Shown here: positions 8,534 through 16,711 of the stretch, one piece after another
How the letters are laid out: each line of letters starts with the position of its first letter
Numbering within the stretch: position 1 is the stretch's first letter
Source of the DNA: Bdellovibrionales bacterium
GTDB taxonomy: Bacteria > Bdellovibrionota > FAC87 > UBA2466
Reading direction: 5' to 3'
Assembly: GCA_005776395.1 (NCBI GenBank)
Contig: SXPJ01000105.1
Span: 1 to 59,042, forward strand
DNA: 59,042 nt
Position numbers and translations under genes: made by a program
Notes under the pieces: model-generated
Databases searched by the model: none
Told to the model about the DNA's origin: nothing
Seen by the model: the letters and a program-made list of their open reading frames with translations, nothing else

Positions 8534-9225
8534 TTTTTATCCCGTCTTTTTATAACAATTCTTTTTAACTCCTGCTTCCCCTGCATAAATGTCAAAATTA
8601 AATGTTTCTGAGTCGTGGCCCACCACCCTTGACCAGAATATTTTCTGGCGCTTGTCAGCATCTTACCTGGAACTGCTTTAACAGGAACTCCCATCTCATG
8701 GGCTTTCCAAATCAACAAATGGTCTTCTCCATAAGGTGCAGTCTCACTAAACCTGCCCAGTTTTTGAAAGAGTTTACCGCTCATCAAAAAACCCTGATCC
8801 CCAAAGGGAAGCTTTAAAATATTTGAACGAATCCATACTCCAAAGGTGTTTACCGCCATTAAAGCCGGCCCTTCAAAAAATCCCAAATTAAAAAACTGAA
8901 CCCCTTGAATCGAGTTTCTAAGAGTTGTTTCTAATGAGCTTAGAGTATTCGGAGTAAATCTTGAATCTGAATGAAGAAACCACAACACCTCTCTCGTCGC
9001 TTGAATAGCCGCGTGATTCATCTGCTTTGCTCTACCTGATTTTGAATGAAGAACTCTGACATTTGGAATTCCTTGCCAGGCTTGAGGCATCTCCAGTTCT
9101 TCGGTTGAAGCGAAAAGAATTTCAGAGTTTGACTTAAGAGGTTCCAGATCGGGCAAAAGAGCCCTCCAGCTCAGATCTCCAGAAGCCACAGGAATAATAA
9201 TGGAAAGTTGTCTAGCCCAGTTCAT
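8530..9225 (-). CDS. TIGR04283-family glycosyltransferase 2 (rSAM-associated transferase 2)
   Basis: 231 residues of GT-A fold: 'LSIIIPVA' at the N-terminus, 'GRAKQMNHAAI', the metal/nucleotide motif 'LWFLHSDSRF', and 'LPFGDQGFLM' with 'APYGEDHLLIWKA' further on. It is coupled to mtnP upstream (1 nt gap) and to the DUF2064 gene downstream (4-nt overlap). The acceptor is unknown. In this operon a carotenoid or a methylthioadenosine-derived sugar are candidates, by inference only. Confidence 0.75.
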   Translation of the reverse strand: MNWARQLSIIIPVASGDLSWRALLPDLEPLKSNSEILFASTEELEMPQAWQGIPNVRVLHSKSGRAKQMNHAAIQATREVLWFLHSDSRFTPNTLSSLETTLRNSIQGVQFFNLGFFEGPALMAVNTFGVWIRSNILKLPFGDQGFLMSGKLFQKLGRFSETAPYGEDHLLIWKAHEMGVPVKAVPGKMLTSARKYSGQGWWATTQKHLILTFMQGKQELKRIVIKRRDKK

Positions 9226-9226
9226 T

Positions 9227-10066
9227 TTAAAGTTTTAAGACACGCAGCATTTCAGTTTTAGAAAGCGGAATAGATTGGGTTACAATCGCCCCCTCTAAAC
9301 TTTTTCGACATTTAGAAGAATCCTCATCAAATTTGATGGCAAAAACATTTTTCAAAAGTTTTTGAACAAGATCAATAGACTTCATGTAAAGAGCCATGAC
9401 CTTATCAACGCTCACATGCTGACTGGAATCTTCCATCCAACAATCGTAATCGGTCACGACAGCAAGAGTGCAGTAGGAAACTTGAGCCTCTCTGCACAAA
9501 AAAACCTCAGGGACATTGGTCATTCCGACCAAATGAAATCCATTATTTTTTAAAAAGAAACTTTCAGCTCGGGTCCCTAAACGAGGGCCTTCAACACAAA
9601 CATAAGTTTTTTCCGAATGGAGAAGAATCCCCAACTCTCTGCCTGCATTAATAAGAAGTTGAGTGAGATCTGGGCATGTAGGCTCGGCAGTAGAAACGTG
9701 AGCTACGAGCCCCTCACCAAAAAAAGTTGCGTCCCTTTTTCCTCGAGTCCAATCGACGTACTGACTGGGGATAGCTAATTCCCCTGGCCGAATAGAATCG
9801 TCTAAACTCCCCACCGCAGAGACACTGATAACACGTTTAACTCCGAGATATTTTAAGGCCCAGATATTGGCTCTATAATTAATTTCACTGGGGAGAAGCT
9901 CGTGATGAGATCCATGGCGAGGGAGAAAGGCAATCTCGTTCCCCTCATAAGTTCCTAAAGTTACTTCAGCAGAAGGTTTTCCCCATGGAGTATCAATCGA
10001 TCTCTTTCGAATATCCTGGAGAGCCTCCATTTTATAAAGGCCCGTTCCGCCAATCACACCTAGCAT
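9227..10066 (-). CDS. mtnP: S-methyl-5'-thioadenosine phosphorylase
   Basis: 279 residues. The N-terminal phosphate site GVIGGTGLY, 'IAFLPRHGSHHELLPSEINYRANIWAL', 'CVEGPRLGTRAES' and 'LVGMTNVPEVFLCREA' are the diagnostic MTAP motifs; the NPE motif is specific to the methylthioadenosine/nucleoside phosphorylase group. It cleaves MTA to adenine and 5-methylthioribose 1-phosphate. MTA is the by-product of aminopropyl transfer, which fits the spermidine-synthase-like gene downstream. The ribosome binding site AAGGGG precedes the ATG. It sits between the carotenoid genes and the two transferases. Confidence 0.85.
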   Translation of the reverse strand: MLGVIGGTGLYKMEALQDIRKRSIDTPWGKPSAEVTLGTYEGNEIAFLPRHGSHHELLPSEINYRANIWALKYLGVKRVISVSAVGSLDDSIRPGELAIPSQYVDWTRGKRDATFFGEGLVAHVSTAEPTCPDLTQLLINAGRELGILLHSEKTYVCVEGPRLGTRAESFFLKNNGFHLVGMTNVPEVFLCREAQVSYCTLAVVTDYDCWMEDSSQHVSVDKVMALYMKSIDLVQKLLKNVFAIKFDEDSSKCRKSLEGAIVTQSIPLSKTEMLRVLKL

Positions 10067-10075
10067 AAGTTCCCC

Positions 10076-10663
10076 TTAAAGTGGTAAAAACTGCAGTGTT
10101 TCTTTGACTCCCGGATATCCCATTAAAAACCAATAGCACCAGGTGCTAATCTGAATTGTATGTCCGACAAAAATAAAAAAGTGGCTCCACATTTCAACTC
10201 GATCCGAGTTTCCTTGATAAAAACGAAACCAATGCATCCCCTCATCAATCATGCTGTAAAAAACCGAAAGGGCCACCATACAAAAAGCTGGAATTTTTAA
10301 AAATTCTGGCCATGTATAGGCTAAACAAAGAAGTACACAACTTGAAATCCCGGCCGCGATCGTGATGTGATGAACGAGAGCCTCGCCCCTCTTCAAAGCC
10401 ATCTTGTAGACCGATCGATGTCCTATCGTATCAAATGAAATGGCTGCAATAAAAATCACCGTTCCGAGTGGAAGATTCCATACGTAGGAGGGATATTTTA
10501 CACCGTTAAAATATCCCACCCCCACAAAACCGCAGACGGAGAATAAAAGCCCTATCATCAATCCAACCCAAGCAAAGTAAACGTTCCAATCCTCACGCTC
10601 GAACATTCTTATTCGACGAGCATAAAAAACTGTATCTTCTATAAAGTTTCGGGTTGTGTCCAT
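10076..10663 (-). CDS. Unknown multi-pass membrane protein in carotenoid operon, Glu/His motifs
   Basis: 195 residues with about five membrane segments. I start it at the second in-frame ATG because GGAG lies 6 nt before it; the ATG 12 nt upstream abuts the ribosome binding site. It overlaps the 3' end of crtI-crtB by 25 bp, so it is translationally linked to carotenoid synthesis. Acidic and histidine residues cluster at membrane boundaries: EALVHH (ExxxHH), DEGMHW (ExxH) and EMWSHFFIFVGH (ExxxH then x6H). This pattern resembles metal-binding membrane enzymes, but it is not the known carotene hydroxylase/ketolase histidine box. A carotenoid-modifying role is an inference from context. Confidence 0.6.
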   Translation of the reverse strand: MDTTRNFIEDTVFYARRIRMFEREDWNVYFAWVGLMIGLLFSVCGFVGVGYFNGVKYPSYVWNLPLGTVIFIAAISFDTIGHRSVYKMALKRGEALVHHITIAAGISSCVLLCLAYTWPEFLKIPAFCMVALSVFYSMIDEGMHWFRFYQGNSDRVEMWSHFFIFVGHTIQISTWCYWFLMGYPGVKETLQFLPL

Positions 10664-13074
10664 GCTTGTCTCCATAATGTAGTGATCATACTCCGCTTCC
10701 AGGGTCTGGCCAACCGATAAGGTATCGTCATTAATACTAAGCCCAAGCCCTTAATTGCACAGAAAACTTTTTCAACAGGAGATACCACAGTACGAGTATC
10801 CCAAGCCCTCTCGCCTCGCTTCATTACTTTCTTACCAATCGCTGAGTAGACACAACTTGCGACCCCCACTGCAAGAGCTGAGCGGAAAGAGAGATAACGA
10901 AGTCCTCGATTGCCTGAGTCATAGTAGAATTGAGCCTGTTTCAATAGTCTTCTCACTAAATAAGCCACCGCTTGGCGATGTTTCGGTAATCCAACTTCCT
11001 CCGGAGCAACTTCAACCTCTTTCAACCATTGCAAGGGTAAATAAACACGCCCCAAGTGAAAATCCTCCACAATGTCTCTTGAGATATTGGTCAATTGCAT
11101 GGCAGAGCCAAGATCAGATGCATTTTTGAGCGCCTCTTGTTCACTTACTCCCATTACGTGTGACATCATGAGACCTACCACACCCGCAACACGATAACAG
11201 TAAAGGTCAAGATCCTTAAATGTCTCATACCGAGTCGCTTCAACATCCATTTTCATTCCCTCAATTAACTCCAAAGGATAATAGGATGGGATCTTATATT
11301 GATCTGCAATGAGGCTCAGTGCCTTAAATTCAACAGGAAGATTCTCCTGTTTTTCATAAGCAGATCGAGTCAAGGCTTCAAGTCTCTCAACTTTTTCCTT
11401 TTTATGAGAAGTAGTTTTGTCAATCTCGTCATCACAGAAACGACACCATCCATAAAGACAAAAAGCCGCCTCGCGAGCCGGTTTATCAAAAAGTTTCGAA
11501 GCAAAAGAAAAACTTTTTGATCCCACTTCGATCATTTTCTGGCAATGATCCAAAACCCCTTTTTCAGAGGTCTTAAGTTCTATTTTCCCTTGAAGATCTT
11601 GCATAATCAGATCGGCAGTAGCTCGCGCAGATCCCACAACTCCAGGAACCCCAGCCCCTGGATGAGTCCCTGCTCCAACAAAATACAATCCTTGAATCTT
11701 TTCATCACAGTTATGAGTTCTAAAGTAAGCACTTTGAGTAAGTCGGGGCTCTAAAGAAAATGCAGAGCCTTGGAATGCATTCAACTCAGTCTTAAAATCC
11801 TCAGGGGTAAAGATCCTTTGAGTTACCAAATGTTTTCTTAAACCAGGAATATAACGCTCATCTAAATACTTAAGTATCTTTTCAGCGTATTTAGGCCCCT
11901 CCACTTTCCAATCGATATTCATCTTTCCAAGATGAGCCACAGGAGAAAGCACATAAAAATTTTCACATCCTTCAGGTGCCAATGAAGGATCCGTAACTGT
12001 CGGGCAATGCAAATAGAGCGAGAAGTCATCAGGCAAAACTCCTCGAGTAAAAATATCTTTCAATAATTCCTTGTAACGAGGTCCAAATAGAACATTGTGA
12101 TGGGCCATTCCAGGATATTTTTTATTGGTTCCAAAGTAGATTAAAAATAGAGACATGCTGTAATGCATCTTCTCCACTTTATGGCGCATCTTGCGAAGCT
12201 CAGGGGTTTGTTTCAGTAGATGCATGTAAGTATGGGCCACATCCGCATTGCTAACCACAAGATCAAAAGAGGTCACCTCCCCTTGCTTGTTTTTAATCCC
12301 AGTGACTTTTCCTTCGCAGGTTGTGATCTCTTCAACCTCTGCATTGCAATGGATTTTCCCTCCTAAATCTTCAAACAACTTTACTAAAGCCATAACTAAA
12401 GCGTGAGTTCCACCTTTTGCAAAAAAGACCCCCCACTTTCTTTCCAAATAATGAATCAAGGTATAAATACTACTTGTATTGAAAGGATTTCCCCCTACTA
12501 GCAACGAATGAAAGCTAAAAGCTTCACGAAGTTCCTGATCCTTAATGTACTTACCCACCATTGAATAGACACTTCGTTGCGCTTGAAGCTTTACCAATTC
12601 CGGAGCCACTCTAATCATGCTCCAAAAATTCAAAAATGGAACATGAGCCAATTCCGCATAGCCCGCCTCAAAGACCTCTTTCGAATAGGCCAAAAATTTT
12701 TCGTAATTTTTAGCATCCCCGGGCGATTTCTTCTCAATTTGCCTTAGTGTCTCTTTTAAATCTGCGGTGTAATCAAAAGTATAACCATTTTCCCAACACA
12801 ATCGATAAAGAGGATTCACCGGAATTAATTCACAGTAATCTTCAAGTTTTCGATCCGAAAGTTTAAATAATTCTCTGATAGAGTCAGGAGCAGTAATAAC
12901 CGTAGGACCCGCATCAAAAGAGAAACCATCCTGTTTAAAAACATAGGCTCGTCCCCCAGGAATATCTCGTTTTTCATAAATTGTAGTTTGAATACCCGCT
13001 GATTGAAGACGAATAGCCGCTGCGAGCCCCCCGAAACCACTTCCAATAACCGCTGCCTGTTTTTGATTAGACAT
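10639..13074 (-). CDS. crtI-crtB: Fused phytoene desaturase-phytoene synthase (CrtI-CrtB)
   Basis: 811 residues in one uninterrupted frame. Residues 1 to about 495 are a CrtI-type desaturase: FAD-binding 'AAVIGSGFGGLAAAIRL', 'YEKRDIPGGRA' and the C-terminal 'YFVGAGTHPGAGVPGVVGSA'. After a short linker, residues from about 505 are a squalene/phytoene synthase domain with both aspartate motifs, CDDEID and NISRDIVEDFHLGRVYLP. One polypeptide should therefore condense two GGPP to phytoene and desaturate it to lycopene. CrtI then CrtB is the order of the first two modules of the thraustochytrid CrtIBY protein. It overlaps crtE by 8 nt (ATGTCTAA). Confidence 0.92.
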   Translation of the reverse strand: MSNQKQAAVIGSGFGGLAAAIRLQSAGIQTTIYEKRDIPGGRAYVFKQDGFSFDAGPTVITAPDSIRELFKLSDRKLEDYCELIPVNPLYRLCWENGYTFDYTADLKETLRQIEKKSPGDAKNYEKFLAYSKEVFEAGYAELAHVPFLNFWSMIRVAPELVKLQAQRSVYSMVGKYIKDQELREAFSFHSLLVGGNPFNTSSIYTLIHYLERKWGVFFAKGGTHALVMALVKLFEDLGGKIHCNAEVEEITTCEGKVTGIKNKQGEVTSFDLVVSNADVAHTYMHLLKQTPELRKMRHKVEKMHYSMSLFLIYFGTNKKYPGMAHHNVLFGPRYKELLKDIFTRGVLPDDFSLYLHCPTVTDPSLAPEGCENFYVLSPVAHLGKMNIDWKVEGPKYAEKILKYLDERYIPGLRKHLVTQRIFTPEDFKTELNAFQGSAFSLEPRLTQSAYFRTHNCDEKIQGLYFVGAGTHPGAGVPGVVGSARATADLIMQDLQGKIELKTSEKGVLDHCQKMIEVGSKSFSFASKLFDKPAREAAFCLYGWCRFCDDEIDKTTSHKKEKVERLEALTRSAYEKQENLPVEFKALSLIADQYKIPSYYPLELIEGMKMDVEATRYETFKDLDLYCYRVAGVVGLMMSHVMGVSEQEALKNASDLGSAMQLTNISRDIVEDFHLGRVYLPLQWLKEVEVAPEEVGLPKHRQAVAYLVRRLLKQAQFYYDSGNRGLRYLSFRSALAVGVASCVYSAIGKKVMKRGERAWDTRTVVSPVEKVFCAIKGLGLVLMTIPYRLARPWKRSMITTLWRQAWTQPETL

Positions 13075-14086
13075 AAGCCCTCATTAGTACATCTGCCAGT
13101 TCATTAAGCTGCTTTTTTTCACTTGTCTTTGTTTCTAATTTCTCATGATTTAAAATTTTTAAAGATTGCTCTAAATATTTACTAGCTTCATTTCTCGCTA
13201 ACGAAATTAATGAGTTTTGATTCAGCCATTGCTTTAAAACCTCTGAATGGGGCAACTGTTTGACCGCCTTTTTAAACTCATTGAATTGCTCTTGAGTTAA
13301 TTTATCGGCCGCAGTTGCAACCAACCACGAAGGACGATTCAATAACAGATCTTCAAATTGTTTAGCCCCTTCAATCGAAGCATTTCCCGCATCATCAAAC
13401 ATTTGCAATGCGATTCCAAAAGCATGACCAAACCGATCACAGAGCGCTTCAAGTTCCGAATCCGCCCCACCTATAACAGCCCCTAAACTTAAAGCCATGG
13501 CCATTAGAGCACCACTCTTTAACTCAAGAGAGGCTAAGCAGGTAGCTCTGACCTTCTCTTTAGGAACCTCAAAAATATTTAATCCCACATCCAAAGCCTG
13601 ACCAAAATGGGCTCGCAACAAACCTTGGTGACAAATTCGATAGATACTTAGTTTTTTTTCAGCCGATATTTTCCACTGATCAATATTTTGTAGCGGCCAG
13701 AAATAGAGCCAATTGCCCGCATTCAACGCCAAAGGCATTCCATGTTTACGATGAACCGTAGGCTCTCCCCGTCGTATTTCGCTATTATCCTGGATATCAT
13801 CAATAATTAATGACGCAGAATGAAGAGACTCGAGCAAGATACCCGCATTTTCAATCCACTGCCGATTTTCATTAAAAGACTCAATCACATTTCCTTTGGC
13901 TGCCAACTGAAAGCCAATCTCCACCATTCGACCCCGTATTTTTTTACTAGGCCGCTCCAAAAACTCTCTAAGAGGTGACAACAAATAAGAATCAACAACC
14001 TCCCCAACTTCACCTCCCCAATTGAGATCTAATAATGACTCAATTTGATGATTCTCAGGAATCATTGAAGACTCTTTTTTAAGCAT
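13067..14086 (-). CDS. crtE: Geranylgeranyl diphosphate synthase
   Basis: 339 residues. The first aspartate-rich motif LIIDDIQDNSEIRRG and 'PTVHRKHGMPLALNAGNWLYF' identify an isoprenyl diphosphate synthase. The second motif reads MFDDAGNAS: the usual fifth Asp of DDxxD is Asn. In this operon it supplies GGPP to the CrtB domain. It overlaps both neighbours by exactly 8 nt: its ATG lies inside the end of crtY (ATGCTTAA) and its stop inside the start of crtI-crtB. A second in-frame ATG seven codons on is possible, but the overlap pattern favours this one. Confidence 0.85.
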   Translation of the reverse strand: MLKKESSMIPENHQIESLLDLNWGGEVGEVVDSYLLSPLREFLERPSKKIRGRMVEIGFQLAAKGNVIESFNENRQWIENAGILLESLHSASLIIDDIQDNSEIRRGEPTVHRKHGMPLALNAGNWLYFWPLQNIDQWKISAEKKLSIYRICHQGLLRAHFGQALDVGLNIFEVPKEKVRATCLASLELKSGALMAMALSLGAVIGGADSELEALCDRFGHAFGIALQMFDDAGNASIEGAKQFEDLLLNRPSWLVATAADKLTQEQFNEFKKAVKQLPHSEVLKQWLNQNSLISLARNEASKYLEQSLKILNHEKLETKTSEKKQLNELADVLMRAYV

Positions 14087-15260
14087 TAACTCTCTCCCGA
14101 TTGTAAGAAATACAATTCAAAGCATCTTTAATTTTAATGGGGGGTCGCCCAATAAACATTCTTAAGTAATCGACAGGCCATAAATGGCCTGAATAAAACC
14201 GATTAATCAGCCCTTTTGGCATTCGATAAAAAAACTCCAGAATTCGATACCGTTGGTTTGGGGAACTCCCTACAAATAACATTCGATTTAACAATCTAAA
14301 AAACCACTGACGTCTTGCGGTCGAGTAAGCCATCTTAACAAGGGCTGGAAAAACAACCTCATACTTTTGTTCTAATTGAATCAACCTATAAACAACTCTA
14401 ACTGCATCAGGAAGAGAATAGCCTGTCGTGGAATGAAAGAAGCCACCTCTAACCCCCACACAAGGGACCCAATTTTGAATCCACTCCTCAGGAAAACCCT
14501 TATTTGAAAAAAGATACTGAGAGCTCAGAGGAATTGGCAGTGAACCCACCTCTTCCCTATTGATCTTAAGTATTTTCCAGCCCTTTTGCTCGCAATATCT
14601 TTTAATCTCATCTCGAAACTCTTCAACATTAACCTCACCTGTGTCAGCGTACCTAGTGTCTTCGATTAGTAATCTTCTTTCATCCCAAGGCAGACTGTAA
14701 AAAAAACGAAAACTTTCCTTCTGAGAACAAATAACATCCATGAGTATGGGTCGGGTTAAACCATGAGGCTTCTCAAGCTCCACCTCTAAACCGACAAATT
14801 TTTGATAGCCTACTTTTTCTTCATTATGAGGAACAAAACCCCTTCCATCAAAAACCAACTGAGCCGACCACTGTTTCCCCTCTTTTCCTATTACCTTATG
14901 AGGAGCCACTTCCACGATATCGACCCCAAATTCAACAGCTACCCACTCTTTAACCTTTTCGTTAAGCTCCTCTGCTCGAACTGACAAGTAGGGAGTATTA
15001 AGTTCTCGCTTATATTTGGGAAACTGAACCGAGTAGCCTTCCCACTTTTTGGAAACGAAGGGCTCTATCAACTCGAACTCTTGTCGGGTGAGATCGGTTT
15101 TATGAAACGACCATGTATGATTTCCGCCTAAATGATTATTTTTTTCAAGTATAAGAATCTTAAGTCGAGGAAACTTCTGCTTGTATCCATAAGCGAGAAG
15201 GCTATTAGCAAGCCCGCCGCCCACAAAGACACAATCATAATCAAAGTGGCTCTCACTCAC
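14079..15260 (-). CDS. crtY: Lycopene beta-cyclase
   Basis: About 393 residues. The N-terminal dinucleotide motif 'DCVFVGGGLANSLLAYG', 'EKNNHLGGNHTWSFH' and 'GVRGGFFHSTTGYSLPDAVRV' are characteristic of the CrtY/CrtL flavoprotein cyclases. It converts lycopene to beta- or gamma-carotene, so the pathway product should be cyclised. I choose the GTG at 15260: GGAG stands 8 nt before it and it overlaps the upstream stop by 8 nt (GTGAGTGA), matching the two downstream junctions. A longer TTG start at 15281 would have no better ribosome binding site. Confidence 0.87.
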   Translation of the reverse strand: MSESHFDYDCVFVGGGLANSLLAYGYKQKFPRLKILILEKNNHLGGNHTWSFHKTDLTRQEFELIEPFVSKKWEGYSVQFPKYKRELNTPYLSVRAEELNEKVKEWVAVEFGVDIVEVAPHKVIGKEGKQWSAQLVFDGRGFVPHNEEKVGYQKFVGLEVELEKPHGLTRPILMDVICSQKESFRFFYSLPWDERRLLIEDTRYADTGEVNVEEFRDEIKRYCEQKGWKILKINREEVGSLPIPLSSQYLFSNKGFPEEWIQNWVPCVGVRGGFFHSTTGYSLPDAVRVVYRLIQLEQKYEVVFPALVKMAYSTARRQWFFRLLNRMLFVGSSPNQRYRILEFFYRMPKGLINRFYSGHLWPVDYLRMFIGRPPIKIKDALNCISYNRERVNA

Positions 15261-15993
15261 CTTTAGGTCTCCACTTTTCAATCAAAGCGGTCACAATTTT
15301 ATCCCACTCCTGCTTCTCCACGTTAAAGGGGCCATAATCCCCTTTTTGAATTTGCTGAGAGTCCACCAGAGGAAGAAGTACCTTCTTAGCCTCTTCTAAT
15401 CGTCCATCATCATCATAAAACTCTGCAAGGGCTATGATATTTCCAGGAAACTTCGGAAACTTCTCATAAGCTCTTTTGAGACACTCTTCAGCTTTGGATG
15501 AGGATCCTATCGAAATAAATCTCGGAGCCTTCTGATATAACTTTCCTAAAATCCGATCTGCCCCTAAAAACCCATAATCAGGATTTTTATCGCGAATTAA
15601 TAACATTTTCGTTTCTATGAGCTTAACGGTTTTTAAGGCGCTCAAACTTCGATAAATATCGGCCAAAACCCCTTTATTAGCAGCCCACCAGAAGAGAGCT
15701 ACAGGTTCGTCGTTTTTTAACTCTAGTGCATTCTCCGCATTTTTTTCTCCCTGCTCAAAAAACGGGATTGAGATACTGGACTCTTTTTCAATAAAAGCGC
15801 ATCGCCCTAAATAAAAGTTTAGACGAGACTTCTCGATCTCTTGGCTTACAAAATCAGTTAGACTTTCAGCTTTCGAAAGTTCAACTAAAAGCGGTTTTTG
15901 ACAGTTCTCTATCGTTAAATCGAGAGCTGATTTAGGAGGGGTAGCATAAAGCGAGAGCCCCCCTGCCAATGCTAAGCCTATTATCCAGTTCAT
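15253..15993 (-). CDS. TPR-type protein, TRAP T-component-like
   Basis: 246 residues. There is a hydrophobic N-terminus (probable signal peptide), then helical repeats. 'DYGFLGADRILGKLYQKAP' followed by 'KAEECLKRAYEKFPKFPGNIIALAEFY' resembles the TatT/TRAP T-component family of periplasmic TPR proteins. It is the first gene of the nine-gene carotenoid/polyamine operon; a G-rich ribosome binding site precedes its ATG. No TRAP transporter genes are nearby, so a scaffold or binding role is all that can be said. Family assignment is moderate. Confidence 0.5.
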   Translation of the reverse strand: MNWIIGLALAGGLSLYATPPKSALDLTIENCQKPLLVELSKAESLTDFVSQEIEKSRLNFYLGRCAFIEKESSISIPFFEQGEKNAENALELKNDEPVALFWWAANKGVLADIYRSLSALKTVKLIETKMLLIRDKNPDYGFLGADRILGKLYQKAPRFISIGSSSKAEECLKRAYEKFPKFPGNIIALAEFYDDDGRLEEAKKVLLPLVDSQQIQKGDYGPFNVEKQEWDKIVTALIEKWRPKGE

Positions 15994-16135
15994 GAGAATC
16001 CCCCCCCATTTAGTTCAGATAAATAACTTACTTTGTCTATTAGAGTTTTGGCAACTTAAGAAACACCGCTAACACCCCGAGTTATTAACTTTTTAAAGTT
16101 GGAGTTATTCTCATTATGAAGGATACTTTTATCTC

Positions 16136-16690
16136 ATGACGGCTCGTATTCCTTACAAAAACCCCCATCAATATCCTTGGATACTGCAGGTTCTATTTTG
16201 GCTCCAAAAAAAGAGGTTCGGCCAAATTTTAAATCCCACCCTCTTATGGGGATATTCCACTTGGCAAAGCCTGGCTTTCATCCTGTTTTATCAAGCCATT
16301 GAGAGGAAAAATTCCCCTATTCCACCGAGTTTGAGAAGCCTCGTTATGGTGAGAGTGGCCCAATTACACGGCTGTAACTACTGTGTTGATCTCAATTCAC
16401 TTCTTTTCATGGAGCGACTAAAATCCAAAGAAAAGCTTTTAACCGTCAGCCAATGGAGAGAAAGCACTCTGTTTTCTCAAAATGAAAAATGGGTATTAGA
16501 ATACGCCGAGGCCATGACTCATACGACAAGTACAGTCACTGATGAGCAAGTAAATCAATTAAAAACCTTTTTATCTTCTGCTCAAATAGTGGAGCTAACT
16601 GGAATTATTGCTTATCAAAATATGTCGGCCAGATTTAACTCGGCCCTCAATGTTGCCACTCAGGGATTCTGTGAGAAACCTAAGGTTTGA
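16136..16690 (+). CDS. Carboxymuconolactone decarboxylase / AhpD-like protein
   Basis: 184 residues, all helical. The central motif 'VRVAQLHGCNYCVDLNSLL' has the Cys-x-x-Cys of the AhpD-like redox-active members of the CMD family, and 'VELTGIIAYQNMSARFNSAL' is the usual C-terminal helix. Such proteins are peroxidase-linked or thiol-redox enzymes of uncertain substrate. It is transcribed divergently from the carotenoid operon across a 142-nt gap and is followed after 21 nt by the lytic transglycosylase gene. The family is clear; the reaction is not. Confidence 0.7.
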   Translation: MTARIPYKNPHQYPWILQVLFWLQKKRFGQILNPTLLWGYSTWQSLAFILFYQAIERKNSPIPPSLRSLVMVRVAQLHGCNYCVDLNSLLFMERLKSKEKLLTVSQWRESTLFSQNEKWVLEYAEAMTHTTSTVTDEQVNQLKTFLSSAQIVELTGIIAYQNMSARFNSALNVATQGFCEKPKV

Positions 16691-16711
16691 GCTATAATTT
16701 AAAAAGTTCAA

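Noticed and set aside
7877-10066. Arsenosugar biosynthesis cluster
   Set aside because: The two transferases and mtnP fit superficially, but no arsM or radical-SAM arsS is present anywhere in the window.
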